Origin: Planctomycetota bacterium
Lineage (GTDB): Bacteria; Planctomycetota; Phycisphaerae; WQYP01
NCBI GenBank assembly: GCA_021851715.1
Contig: JAJZCR010000013.1
Coordinates: 1 to 63,943 of the forward strand
Length of the DNA stretch: 63,943 nucleotides
Direction of reading: 5' to 3'
In this document: in pieces, positions 15,906 through 24,538 of the stretch
How the letters are laid out: each line of letters opens with the position of its first letter
Numbering within the stretch: position 1 is the first letter of the stretch
The notes under the pieces: generated by a model
Databases searched by the model: none
The model's input: only the letters and a program-made list of their open reading frames with translations
What the model was told of the DNA's origin: nothing
Made by a program: the position numbers and the translations under genes

Positions 15906-17540
15906 TTATTCTTCACCAGGCACTTTTTCCTGTTTGCCACTGGCGGCAGCCCGATCCATGGTGTGCAGGACATGAACAACCCTGGCCGCCTTGCGTGCAG
16001 TAATTTCCAGTCTATCGCCTAACCGTAAATGATCCGCCACATTCTGGTAATATCGAAAACCTTCGCTCGCCGCATACTTGATCTTCACCGGCGATTCCAC
16101 CTTGATCTTTGGATCGTAGGTGTGCAATTCAAAGCTGCCATTCCACCAATGGTCTAGCACCGCCCCGCGCGTTCCCAAAATTCGCCAGCGGGGCTTGTTC
16201 ACGCGACCGATATTGGACATCTCAAAATCCAATGTGCTGCCATTTTTAAACCGCACATACGCTTCCATGTGATCTGCATTGGTGACATTGGTCCAAACCC
16301 GTTTCTGGGCGGTGGCCACGACCCAGTCGATTGGCCCATCCATAAGTTCCAAAGCCCAGAACATAATGTGCGCCCCCCAGTCAAACTGCATTCCACCGGA
16401 AATTTCCTGGCTGGAACGCCACCAGCTTCCCGGCGGTGAGAATGCGGCGCTGCCAGTTTCGATTCTGAACACATCGCCGATCGCGCGGCGATGCCGCACG
16501 ATTTCCTCCACGGCCAGAAACTCGCCATCCCAGCGGCGGTTGTGGTAAACGCTGAGCATTTTTCCGGCTTTATCGGCAGCTGCAATCATGTCTTGCACTT
16601 GCGTGGAATTTATCGCCATTGGTTTTTCCACAACACAGTGCCGGCCGCTCTGCAGCACGTCAATGGCCATCGAGGCATGAAGATTGTGCGGCAAAATAAC
16701 GGTGAGCAGTTCCGCGTCCGACTTCTTGAGCATATCCCGGTGATCGGTAAATGTATGGATGCCTGGAAAATCCTTTGCCGCAACACCCATACGGGCAGCA
16801 TCCAGATCGCAGGCTGCGGTGGCAATGAAGCCCGCATCCTGCATTTCCTTCAAATGATGACACCCCATGTTAAACGCGCCGCCATAGCCGATGACGCCCA
16901 CCTTCAACGGCGGCTTTTCCATCATCCCCGTCGCCCAGCGCAAACCACGACTAAATAGCTGCTGCCATCCGGGATGCGACATATCTTCTGCGGAGTGGCC
17001 GGGTGAGAGATAAAACACGCGGCCGGCTCCATAGTTTTTTACATACGCCACTGCCTGCATTTTCCCCAGCCAGTTGGCCTGCGCCAGAATGTGCGGGGGT
17101 GAACCCACGGGCTCTAGCTGGTAGAGTTCGCTGGTGATGTAAAACGGTTTGAAATGTCTCATGATTTGGTGCGTGGTATCGTGGGCTTCCACCAGAAATT
17201 CCACCGGTGCTCCATGCCCGACAAATCTGGCCCCCAGCATGTCTGTATAATCGCGATTGCTTTTCCAACTTGCTGCCGCGCCATGCACGCCCACCAGGGC
17301 ACCACCGGATTTGACAAACTCCACCAGGCCTTTTTCCTCCGCGGGCATCAGTTCTCCACCTTGTGTGTAGACAACCACTGCCTTGAAATCGTGCTGCGGA
17401 ACCGTGGTCAGTACTCGGCGATCCTCTGACGCTTCCACCGTCCATCCGTCGTGGGTGATAATTTTGGAAAGACTTGTGGCAATTGCTGGAAAATCGTGGA
17501 ATGCCCCACCGGTTAAGAGCAAAATTTTAGCCTGGGCCAT
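15906..17540 (-). CDS. ThuA domain fused to Gfo/Idh/MocA oxidoreductase
   Basis: This is a two-domain protein of 544 residues. Residues 1-210 are a ThuA/GATase1-like fold (L-L-L-T-G-G-A-F-H-D at the start, G-G-A-L-V-G-V-H-G-A-A in the middle, H-S-A-E-D-M near its end). Residues 213-544 are a dinucleotide-binding oxidoreductase (V-G-V-I-G-Y-G-G-A-F, E-K-P-M-A with its Lys, and Y-H-N-R-R-W-D). In rhizobia, ThuA and ThuB are separate proteins that act on trehalose and related disaccharides through 3-keto sugars; here both functions appear on one chain. The substrate is inferred only. It is the first gene of a probable ThuA-M20-DUF4139 run. Confidence 0.88.
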   Translation of the reverse strand: MAQAKILLLTGGAFHDFPAIATSLSKIITHDGWTVEASEDRRVLTTVPQHDFKAVVVYTQGGELMPAEEKGLVEFVKSGGALVGVHGAAASWKSNRDYTDMLGARFVGHGAPVEFLVEAHDTTHQIMRHFKPFYITSELYQLEPVGSPPHILAQANWLGKMQAVAYVKNYGAGRVFYLSPGHSAEDMSHPGWQQLFSRGLRWATGMMEKPPLKVGVIGYGGAFNMGCHHLKEMQDAGFIATAACDLDAARMGVAAKDFPGIHTFTDHRDMLKKSDAELLTVILPHNLHASMAIDVLQSGRHCVVEKPMAINSTQVQDMIAAADKAGKMLSVYHNRRWDGEFLAVEEIVRHRRAIGDVFRIETGSAAFSPPGSWWRSSQEISGGMQFDWGAHIMFWALELMDGPIDWVVATAQKRVWTNVTNADHMEAYVRFKNGSTLDFEMSNIGRVNKPRWRILGTRGAVLDHWWNGSFELHTYDPKIKVESPVKIKYAASEGFRYYQNVADHLRLGDRLEITARKAARVVHVLHTMDRAAASGKQEKVPGEE

Positions 17541-17543
17541 GGG

Positions 17544-17572
17544 TCAATAATTTCCTGAATATCCATTGTCAA
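17544..17572 (-). promoter_or_regulatory. Possible promoter for the ThuA-fusion gene
   Basis: On the minus strand a perfect TTGACA (17567-17572) is followed after 17 bases by TATTGA (17544-17549). It lies almost on top of the start codon, so the transcript would have little or no leader. This could be chance. Confidence 0.3.
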
Positions 17573-18362
17573 TAAAACCGTTCATCGGCATAAAATGTTA
17601 GTCTTTCGCAGCGGTTATCGCAAATGTTTCAAGAGGTGGGCCAAACCAGCAGCGATCTGTGCTGTCGAATTGTTTTTTTAGTACCGCTTGGTACGTGACG
17701 GCCGAAACGGCCTGGGACCGCGGTGCAGGTGGTGGAGTCACCGCCTGACGCGATTCAACGCGCCGCGTTGTAGTTCCCTTGAAGAGGACGTGGCCGAAGA
17801 CAAAAGAATCGCAACGCGGTGGTGGTGGCGGCATTTGGCAGTCTGCACGCGAGCCAGGCGATCACCATCGTTCGGCTTCATGAACATTGGCAATTCATAG
17901 TTCCATAAGGCAATCTCGCCCAGAAAGAAATTTTGGTCCGCTGCGGGCGGTTCTCCACGCGTAAACTTTAACCCACCCGCCGGGCAATCCTGATGCGTTA
18001 CGCGGAGAAGTCATCGAATGACCTCGGCATGTTTCCAATGGCCGGCGGTCTGCTCTGTTATCGTCGTCAGCATAGACTCCACCTTTTGTGATAGTTTAGT
18101 GGGCCGGCCGCCGGAGATAAACTACGCCCGCTCCTACGTGCTGGAGGTAAGCCCAACGGTCGACAACGCGACCGGTTCCACATGCGGCTTGTTAATTGAC
18201 CGGGGTCGGAAACCGGCCTATCATAATAAAGAGAATATCTTGGATCGAAGCCGCCTGCTGGAATGGTTCAAATCCGCGGGACATTGGTTTTACGGGAATT
18301 CCTTTTCCAACGGCTCGCACCATGGTGCCAGTTCTGCGGTGCGGTCGTTAGGAGTGGTGGCC
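17573..18362. other. Long stretch without a recognisable gene
   Basis: About 790 bases between the ThuA-fusion and the radical SAM gene. The radical SAM frame stays open back to 18018, but that part is not family-like and no site supports starting there. The minus strand has short frames only. Possibly a decayed gene or regulatory DNA. Nothing specific was recognised. Confidence 0.45.
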
Positions 18363-19880
18363 ATGAAGGTGTTATTGCTTTACCCGGAATTTCCCGAAAC
18401 CTTCTGGAGTCTGCGCCATGCGCTGCACTTTATTCGGAAGCGGGCAGTAACGCCGCCGCTGGGCCTGTTGACGATGGCAGCAATGTTGCCGTCGCAGTGG
18501 AACAAACGACTCATCGATCTCAACGTCCGGGTGCTGTCCGCAGACGACCTGGCTTGGGCGGAAGTGGTGATGATCAGCGGCATGGTGGTGCAGCGGGAAT
18601 CCGCCAAGGCATTGATTGCCCGCTGCAAAGCCGCCGGCCTTAAAGTTATCGCGGGCGGGCCGCTTTTCACTACTGAGCATGAAATATTCGATCAGGTTGA
18701 CCATTTCGTACTCGGTGAGGCAGAGTTGTCATTACCGCCATTTTTGGCGGATTGGCAGCAGGGTAAGGCGCAGCGGTTTTATCGGGCTGACGGCTTCGCC
18801 GATCTCCATACGACCCCCGTTCCGCTCTGGGAACTCGCCGATTTACAGCGCTATGCCTGTGCGGGCATTCAGTTTTCGCGTGGCTGCCCCTTCGATTGTG
18901 ATTTTTGCAATGTGACCGTTATGCATGGCCGACGGCCGCGCACCAAGACCGCCGCGCAGATCCGGGCCGAATTAGAGGCCTTGTATCGCAGCGGTTGGCG
19001 CGGCGGCGTGTTTTTTGTTGATGACAACCTTATTGGCAACCGGCGTGAACTTAAACATGAATTGCTTCCGATGTTGGTCCAATGGCAGAAGGAATGCGGG
19101 CCGTTTACATTTAATACCCAGGTATCGATCAACTTGGCGGATGATGAAGACCTGATGCGTTCGATGGTGCTGGCCGGGTTTGATACGGTGTTTATCGGCA
19201 TTGAGACACCGGATAATTCGGGCTTGGCGGAATGTTCCAAGAGTCAGAATCGCAACCGCGATTTGGTCACGGATGTGCAACGTATGCACCGTGCCGGTCT
19301 TCAGGTGCAGGGTGGATTCATCGTCGGCTTTGACAGCGACCAGCCGAATATTTTCCAGCGGCAAATCGACTTCATACAAAAAAGCGGCATTATGACGGCG
19401 ATGGTCGGACGTCTGCAGGCTATTCCCGGCACGCGGCTTTATGAGCGGATGAAGCAGGCCCGTCGCCTCGTTGGAATCGCTACGGGAGACAATGTTGACG
19501 GTACCTCAAATATCATAGCGGCCATGGATTCAGCCCTGTTGCAGGAGGGATATCTGACCATCCTGCGATCCATTTATTCCTCGAAGCAGTACTACCGCAG
19601 GTTGCGGACATTTCTGCGGGAGTATAATGCCCCGCCGGTGCGCACGCGACTTACTTTTGGACGCCTGCTGGCCGGAGTGCGGGCAACTTGGCGTTTGGGA
19701 TTGATAAGTAAAGAGCGTTTTCTCTATTGGAGAATGCTGCTGTGGACCACCCTGCATCGGCCCCGAAATTTACCCTTGGCCATTCAATTGGTAATCTGTG
19801 GTTATCACTATCGCCGCATCTGTGAATCGCTGGTAAACGTTCGCGACCCACAGGCCGTTCAAGTCCACAAGGGGCCTTAA
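18363..19880 (+). CDS. B12-binding-domain radical SAM protein
   Basis: The 505-residue protein starts with a cobalamin-binding-like Rossmann segment (L-L-L-Y-P-E-F-P), followed by the radical SAM cluster motif R-G-C-P-F-D-C-D-F-C and a TIM-barrel core (F-V-D-D-N-L-I-G-N; I-G-I-E-T-P; G-F-I-V-G-F-D). The C-terminal part resembles DUF4070, common in this subgroup. Such enzymes often methylate or rearrange lipids or tetrapyrroles; the substrate cannot be told. The open frame extends 115 codons upstream, but GGAG lies 8 bases before ATG 18363 and conserved residues begin there. It is monocistronic, followed by a MITE-like element. Confidence 0.88.
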   Translation: MKVLLLYPEFPETFWSLRHALHFIRKRAVTPPLGLLTMAAMLPSQWNKRLIDLNVRVLSADDLAWAEVVMISGMVVQRESAKALIARCKAAGLKVIAGGPLFTTEHEIFDQVDHFVLGEAELSLPPFLADWQQGKAQRFYRADGFADLHTTPVPLWELADLQRYACAGIQFSRGCPFDCDFCNVTVMHGRRPRTKTAAQIRAELEALYRSGWRGGVFFVDDNLIGNRRELKHELLPMLVQWQKECGPFTFNTQVSINLADDEDLMRSMVLAGFDTVFIGIETPDNSGLAECSKSQNRNRDLVTDVQRMHRAGLQVQGGFIVGFDSDQPNIFQRQIDFIQKSGIMTAMVGRLQAIPGTRLYERMKQARRLVGIATGDNVDGTSNIIAAMDSALLQEGYLTILRSIYSSKQYYRRLRTFLREYNAPPVRTRLTFGRLLAGVRATWRLGLISKERFLYWRMLLWTTLHRPRNLPLAIQLVICGYHYRRICESLVNVRDPQAVQVHKGP

Positions 19881-19942
19881 CTCCCACAATTCGGATCTTT
19901 CCGCGGGGGCTTGCTGTACTGGTGGCCTCTAACAAATTTAAG

Positions 19943-20071
19943 GGACCGCGCAAAAATAAATTCGTATTTTACGGTGCAGGAGTTTTACCCGCTGGCCAGG
20001 CGTGGCGGGCCCGCATACCCCGCGGGCAAATGGGCCAAGCCTGAAAGAGTGAAGTTATTTTTGCCCGGTCC
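19943..20071. mobile_element. MITE-like element, 129 bp with 17-bp terminal inverted repeats
   Basis: The left end (19943-19959) and right end (20055-20071) are inverted copies, 16 of 17 positions identical, beginning GGACCG and ending in an A/T-rich part. The 95 bases between carry no open frame but contain a perfect GCCCGC/GCGGGC hairpin around 20011-20029. Size and ends suit a non-autonomous miniature transposon or an insertion-sequence relic. No direct target duplication is visible. A long hairpin terminator for the radical SAM gene is the alternative. Confidence 0.5.
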
Positions 20072-20144
20072 ATGAGCTTTCGGTTGGCCAATTACCGCAC
20101 GATCGGTCCATAAGAGACAATCTAACGTGATATAAATAAAAGAC

Positions 20145-20191
20145 TTACACAATCTTATTAATTTTAACATAATCTTAACATTTTCTTAATC
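20145..20191 (+). promoter_or_regulatory. Pho-box-like direct repeats upstream of the MFS transporter
   Basis: Three hexamers sit exactly 11 bases apart: TTAACA (20164-20169), TTAACA (20175-20180) and TTAATC (20186-20191), with looser partners TTACAC at 20145 and TTATTA at 20155. An 11-bp period of pyrimidine-TTAA-pyrimidine units is the known layout of PhoB/PhoP-type response-regulator sites. The neighbouring gene encodes a phosphate-type transporter, which supports the reading. The start codon is about 120 bases downstream. Confidence 0.5.
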
Positions 20192-20225
20192 AAATAGCAT
20201 CACCGCAGGAGGATACTTTTATTAT

Positions 20226-20242
20226 CGAGATTTGGAATCTCG
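20226..20242 (+). promoter_or_regulatory. Small perfect hairpin in the transporter leader
   Basis: CGAGATT and AATCTCG flank a TGG loop (7-bp perfect stem), 68 bases before the start codon and just after an AGGAGG at 20208. It could influence translation of the transporter mRNA. Its function is not known. Confidence 0.3.
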
Positions 20243-20309
20243 CAGCGGCTTGGTAAGATCTGGCTTGTGCCAAGCTGGCTATTTTAGGGCTTTCGGCAGG
20301 AGAAACGCG

Positions 20310-21731
20310 ATGTCACAGGTCACTGCAGATCCCATAGCTGAGGGCATTTCCGAGGCGCTCAACGAGGTCAAATTCAGCCGGTTTCATTTTCGCGCTATTG
20401 TCACGGCTGGGATGGGATTTTTTACCTCCGCTTATGATTTATGCGTGATCGGCACGGCAGCAGCCCTGATTGATCCTATCTGGCATTTGCAGGCCGCCGA
20501 TACCAGCCTATTGGTAGCCGCATCATTGGCGGCGACCTTTGTGGGAGCTTTCGTCTTCGGCCGCTTGGCCGATGTCATCGGGCGGAAAAGCATCTATGGT
20601 ATCGAAGCTATTCTCATGTCAATTGGCGCTATTGGCAGCGCTTTTTGTCCGAATTTGTTCTGGCTGGTGGTATGCCGCGTGATTATGGGATTCGGTATCG
20701 GCGGTGACTATCCGCTCTCCGCAGTCATTATGAGCGAATACGCCAACCGGAAAGATCGCGGAAAAATGGTGGGCATGGTGTTTTCCTGCCAGGCTTTGGG
20801 CTTTTTGGCCGGCCCTCTTTTTGCGGTGTTGTTGCTGGCGGCGGGTGTCGGCCACGATTTAGCCTGGCGAATTTTGCTTGGGGCCGGAGCAGTTCCATCA
20901 TTGGCTGTCATTTTCCTGCGGCGCAACATGCCGGAATCTCCGCGGTGGCAGGCTCGCGTTTCGGGCGATAAACATGGTGCTGCTGCGGACATGGCCAAGT
21001 ATACCCAGGGGCTGGCCAGCGTGGTCCACGTCAATGGCCTGGATCCTCGCATCAACGCTCCTCTAAGCAAATATGCGGTAACCCTCATCGGCACAGCCGG
21101 TGCGTGGTTTGCACTGGATTATGCCTTTTATGGCAATTCCGTGTGTATGCCCCTGATTATGAAGGGCATTGATCCCAAGGCTGACCTTCTGGCCAACCTG
21201 GCTTGGGGCGCGGTTATATTCGGGGCCTTTGCGGTTCCCGGATATATCGGTGCTTTTATGTTTGCCGACAAAATAGGACGCAAGCTATTGCAAATTCTGG
21301 GCTTTATCATGATGGCTGTGAGCTTTGGTGCCATCGGCCTGTTTCCGCAGGTGGCATCGAGTTTTGGTTTATTTGTGGTATTGTTTGGACTGAGTTTCTT
21401 TTTCACGCAATTTGGACCTAACGTGACAACCTTTATTCTTGCCGCCGAGCTATTTCCTGTGAATCAACGCACTACCGGCCATGGTATATCCGCGGGCATC
21501 GGCAAGGTGGGTGCATGCCTGGGTGTGTTTGCTTTTCCCTGGCTCAATGCCCGGCTGGGTGTCTATCATGCGTTACTCTTTGCCGCGGGTTTCGCCGTTC
21601 TGGGTATGCTGCTCACGCTGCTGATTAAGGAACCGGCCGGCAAATCGCTGGAACACATCAGCGGCGAAGATGAAGCTATGCAGGATACCATTGCACCGCT
21701 CAAATCCCGGCGTGCTTCCATGGCAGCCTGA
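20310..21731 (+). CDS. MFS transporter, phosphate:H+ symporter (PHS)-like
   Basis: The 473-residue protein has 12 predicted membrane segments. It carries the MFS loop G-R-L-A-D-V-I-G-R-K between TM2 and TM3 and the sequence G-G-D-Y-P-L-S-A-V-I-M-S-E-Y in TM4, which is the signature of fungal and plant Pho84/PHS phosphate carriers. R-R-N-M-P-E-S-P-R-W-Q follows TM6. Inner-membrane uptake of phosphate, or of a sugar or organic acid by a relative, is the likely role. AGGAG lies 7 bases before ATG 20310; the open frame starts 26 codons earlier without support. The Pho-like repeats upstream point to phosphate control. Confidence 0.85.
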   Translation: MSQVTADPIAEGISEALNEVKFSRFHFRAIVTAGMGFFTSAYDLCVIGTAAALIDPIWHLQAADTSLLVAASLAATFVGAFVFGRLADVIGRKSIYGIEAILMSIGAIGSAFCPNLFWLVVCRVIMGFGIGGDYPLSAVIMSEYANRKDRGKMVGMVFSCQALGFLAGPLFAVLLLAAGVGHDLAWRILLGAGAVPSLAVIFLRRNMPESPRWQARVSGDKHGAAADMAKYTQGLASVVHVNGLDPRINAPLSKYAVTLIGTAGAWFALDYAFYGNSVCMPLIMKGIDPKADLLANLAWGAVIFGAFAVPGYIGAFMFADKIGRKLLQILGFIMMAVSFGAIGLFPQVASSFGLFVVLFGLSFFFTQFGPNVTTFILAAELFPVNQRTTGHGISAGIGKVGACLGVFAFPWLNARLGVYHALLFAAGFAVLGMLLTLLIKEPAGKSLEHISGEDEAMQDTIAPLKSRRASMAA

Positions 21732-21747
21732 GACCGACAGCCTGCCA

Positions 21748-24465
21748 TCAGCGATGGTCGGCGGCATATAAAATTACATTTCTGGCCAGCGCCTGGGCAG
21801 AAGCTGGGGCATATCCGCTGATACCCCAGGTATTGGTGCCCAGCAGCCCGCACGTGATATCCGCGGAAGAAAATATAATAATCCAGCGTCCATTCTTTTT
21901 AATGCCCATCAATTCCGGCCGAGTTTTGACATGCTGGTGCTGCTGATTGTAAAACTTGCGGTATTGTACGCGAGTGACGTTGACCCCGCCCGGAAAGGTT
22001 CCCATATACAAGGATGACTCCGGTGGAACGGCAATCAGTGCTTGCCGCGGAAACGCCCGCACCACCAGTTGCACAAAAGATTCGGTAAATTGGTTTTTTC
22101 CACCGGTCGCATCGGCCAACAGCATGCCTCCATGCTTTATGTAGGTTCGCAGTGTCGCAATCTGTGCGGCAGTGAGCGCCAATGCGCCAGTCCCGGTCAT
22201 TTGCGCCAGTGGGTAAAGTTTTGGGTTTAGTTTCGGGCCGATGCTATGAATGGTTATAGTCAATCGCGTATGAAAATCCCGGGCTGCGATTTTGGCCATG
22301 CGCGGCCACGCACCAGGTTCCGGATTCCAATTGCCCGCATAACGCAGTCGGACCATGGTCAGGTGGCGGGTTGCCGTTGTGGCGGGGCCGGTAATGGCCA
22401 GTGATTCCAGACGGTTGGATAGCGCCACCTTCCCTGTGGCGTAAAAATAGATATTGGCCGGAACTTGCCAGTCATCAGTGGTCGCAAAGCGGTGACTCTG
22501 CCACACGGCCCCGAGATCCACGGAACTTAACAACCACAAATAGCGGATATGATTGTTGACGGCCTGAAATTGCGGCGGCCGCTTGAAATGGTACCACGGC
22601 TGGAGAGTGTAAATGTAGCTGGTCGGTGGAACCGCTTTTACCCGGTATCGACCATGAACTACACGCTGAGCGTACCGCGCCATGGCCTTTTGAAACAATC
22701 GCGATCCGCCATCGGGTGAAGAAATAATCATACCGCCGGCCTGCACGTATTGTCTGAGGGCTGCCACCTGCGTTTTGGAAAACCGGGGATTTTTTCTTCC
22801 GGTGATAAGCAGAATCGGGGCTTGCAGCCATTGGGTCAATGGTGCGTGGAAAGTGACCACTTGCCAGTTGAGTGGCGTTTCAAACGTTTTACTAAGCCAT
22901 GATGTGAAATTGCCGGCATCCCGCTGGCGGGCATTCCAATCTCCAAAAAAAATATTTCCATACTCCAGCTTGCTGATGACCACCGGATTGAGTCCACGGT
23001 CGAGCACCAACAGGGCGTAGGCGGTAGCTACCAGAGGTGAAGCCAGAACAAAGTGACCATTACGCCAGGGTCCGCCACGGTGGCGGGTGAGTATTCGGGC
23101 GAAATCGTCATACCAATTATGTCCGCCAATGGTCACAATGCCGCTGGCCAAAGCCACACGTTCATCGCCATACATGGCGTAGAAGTTTCTCTCGTGCGGA
23201 TTAAAGTGCCGACTGAGCCACGCCAGTCCGCGCGAAACAAAAGGATGTGCAACGGGGTTGAGCGTCGCCCGCTGATAGAGATATTCATCGCAGATAAAAA
23301 GGCTGGCCACGCCGGCGGGAGTCATGGTGTTGCACGGTGCCAGGCCCGGTCCCTCGGCGGGATGATTGGGCGTTCCGGCATAAATCCAGGCACCATTCAC
23401 ATATTGTTTCTTTCGCCAGTGTTTCGCGGCCTTTCGCCAATATGAGTACGGAATTTCCAAACCTGCATGCGCGCACGCCCAGGCACCAAGCACGCCATAC
23501 TGCGTATTGGAATTATCCCAGCGTTGATCCGAAAATATCAGTGCTCCGGGCGGTCCTTGCGAATAGGTATAACCTCCATCGGCATGAATGCTGTGAATTA
23601 AATATCGGGCATCTTCCTGCAGGACGCGGCGATAACGGGCTTTGTTTGGCAGCAGTGCCATGGCATTGGCCTGAAACGACGCCACGTACGTGCTATGAGG
23701 CTTGAGCCTTACGAGAAACGCCAGCGCCCGGCGCATTTTCGGCGCGAAGATGTTGATCTGCGCCAAATGCAGACTTTGCTGCACGTCCAATAAAGCTTCC
23801 GTGACCAGGGCGGTTCTACCGCCGAATTGCAGCGCGTTGTTGGAATGTGGATATTCCCACAGCCAGCGGCGCTTCTGTCGAGACAGCAAAAAGTTAACGC
23901 CACGCTTGATGGAAGCAATTACCGCCTGACTCCGGCGGCTCACCGGCGGTCGTGGTGGTGCGCTGCGCACCATGGGCATGAGGGGTTGAGTTAATTTGAC
24001 GACAGGCTGCAATGGGGCGGTGGGGGAAACTACCACGGTGGGTATTTTGGCTGGCGGCAGGGCGGTGGTAACCACGGGTTTGGCGGGCGGGCCTGGCCGG
24101 GCTGATGGGGCTGCCTCCATTGGGGATGAGGTTGGCTTTTTCACCGGCCTTGACAAAGCGGGGTGTCCGCCGGCCGGCCCACTCGTTAATTTTGGATTTC
24201 CGATGAGCTTCAGTTGCGGATGGAAATGGAATGGTTGGGCGATGTGTGGTTTCACCGCTGGTGCCAGCCAGCGACCCAACAGTAAGCCCAGGATCATCAT
24301 CAGTATCAGGCCGGCGACCAGGCCTTTCACCCCCGGCTTTCGTCGGCTGCGGGACAATTCCCTGTAGCACTGGGCGCATACCACAGAATCCTGCCAGAGA
24401 AACGCCTGATCAGACGGACCGATGATGGCATTACACTTTTCACACTCTTCCGTGTGTTCGCCCAT
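21748..24465 (-). CDS. Zinc-ribbon, membrane-anchored DUF4159 protein with alpha-toroid region
   Basis: This 905-residue protein begins with a small zinc ribbon (C-E-K-C and C-A-Q-C), then one membrane helix around residues 48-68 and a Pro-rich linker of about 110 residues. The middle (about 180-480) has repeated helices with G-V-N-F-L-L-S-R-Q, W-D-N-S-N-T-Q-Y-G-V-L-G and A-G-V-A-S-L-F, as in squalene-cyclase/prenyltransferase-like toroids. Two DUF4159-type alpha/beta segments follow, each with a G-G-M-I or G-G-M-L motif after a Tyr. Similar planctomycete proteins occur near membrane-associated AAA ATPase/VWA genes, but none is here. The function is unknown. The gene follows polA by 73 bases. 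Confidence 0.78.
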   Translation of the reverse strand: MGEHTEECEKCNAIIGPSDQAFLWQDSVVCAQCYRELSRSRRKPGVKGLVAGLILMMILGLLLGRWLAPAVKPHIAQPFHFHPQLKLIGNPKLTSGPAGGHPALSRPVKKPTSSPMEAAPSARPGPPAKPVVTTALPPAKIPTVVVSPTAPLQPVVKLTQPLMPMVRSAPPRPPVSRRSQAVIASIKRGVNFLLSRQKRRWLWEYPHSNNALQFGGRTALVTEALLDVQQSLHLAQINIFAPKMRRALAFLVRLKPHSTYVASFQANAMALLPNKARYRRVLQEDARYLIHSIHADGGYTYSQGPPGALIFSDQRWDNSNTQYGVLGAWACAHAGLEIPYSYWRKAAKHWRKKQYVNGAWIYAGTPNHPAEGPGLAPCNTMTPAGVASLFICDEYLYQRATLNPVAHPFVSRGLAWLSRHFNPHERNFYAMYGDERVALASGIVTIGGHNWYDDFARILTRHRGGPWRNGHFVLASPLVATAYALLVLDRGLNPVVISKLEYGNIFFGDWNARQRDAGNFTSWLSKTFETPLNWQVVTFHAPLTQWLQAPILLITGRKNPRFSKTQVAALRQYVQAGGMIISSPDGGSRLFQKAMARYAQRVVHGRYRVKAVPPTSYIYTLQPWYHFKRPPQFQAVNNHIRYLWLLSSVDLGAVWQSHRFATTDDWQVPANIYFYATGKVALSNRLESLAITGPATTATRHLTMVRLRYAGNWNPEPGAWPRMAKIAARDFHTRLTITIHSIGPKLNPKLYPLAQMTGTGALALTAAQIATLRTYIKHGGMLLADATGGKNQFTESFVQLVVRAFPRQALIAVPPESSLYMGTFPGGVNVTRVQYRKFYNQQHQHVKTRPELMGIKKNGRWIIIFSSADITCGLLGTNTWGISGYAPASAQALARNVILYAADHR

Positions 24466-24538
24466 TGATCAATCCCTATTCCGCAATCAACGTCAAAGCC
24501 ACCACAGCAGCCACCCGCCTGGCGCATTTGGACCGCCA

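Noticed and set aside
18255..18300. GGTTCAAATCC motif resembling a tRNA T-arm
   Set aside because: The flanking bases do not form a T-stem and no acceptor, D or anticodon arms can be built around it.
18018..18362. N-terminal extension of the radical SAM protein
   Set aside because: Not family-like, no ribosome site, and a well-placed GGAG supports ATG 18363.
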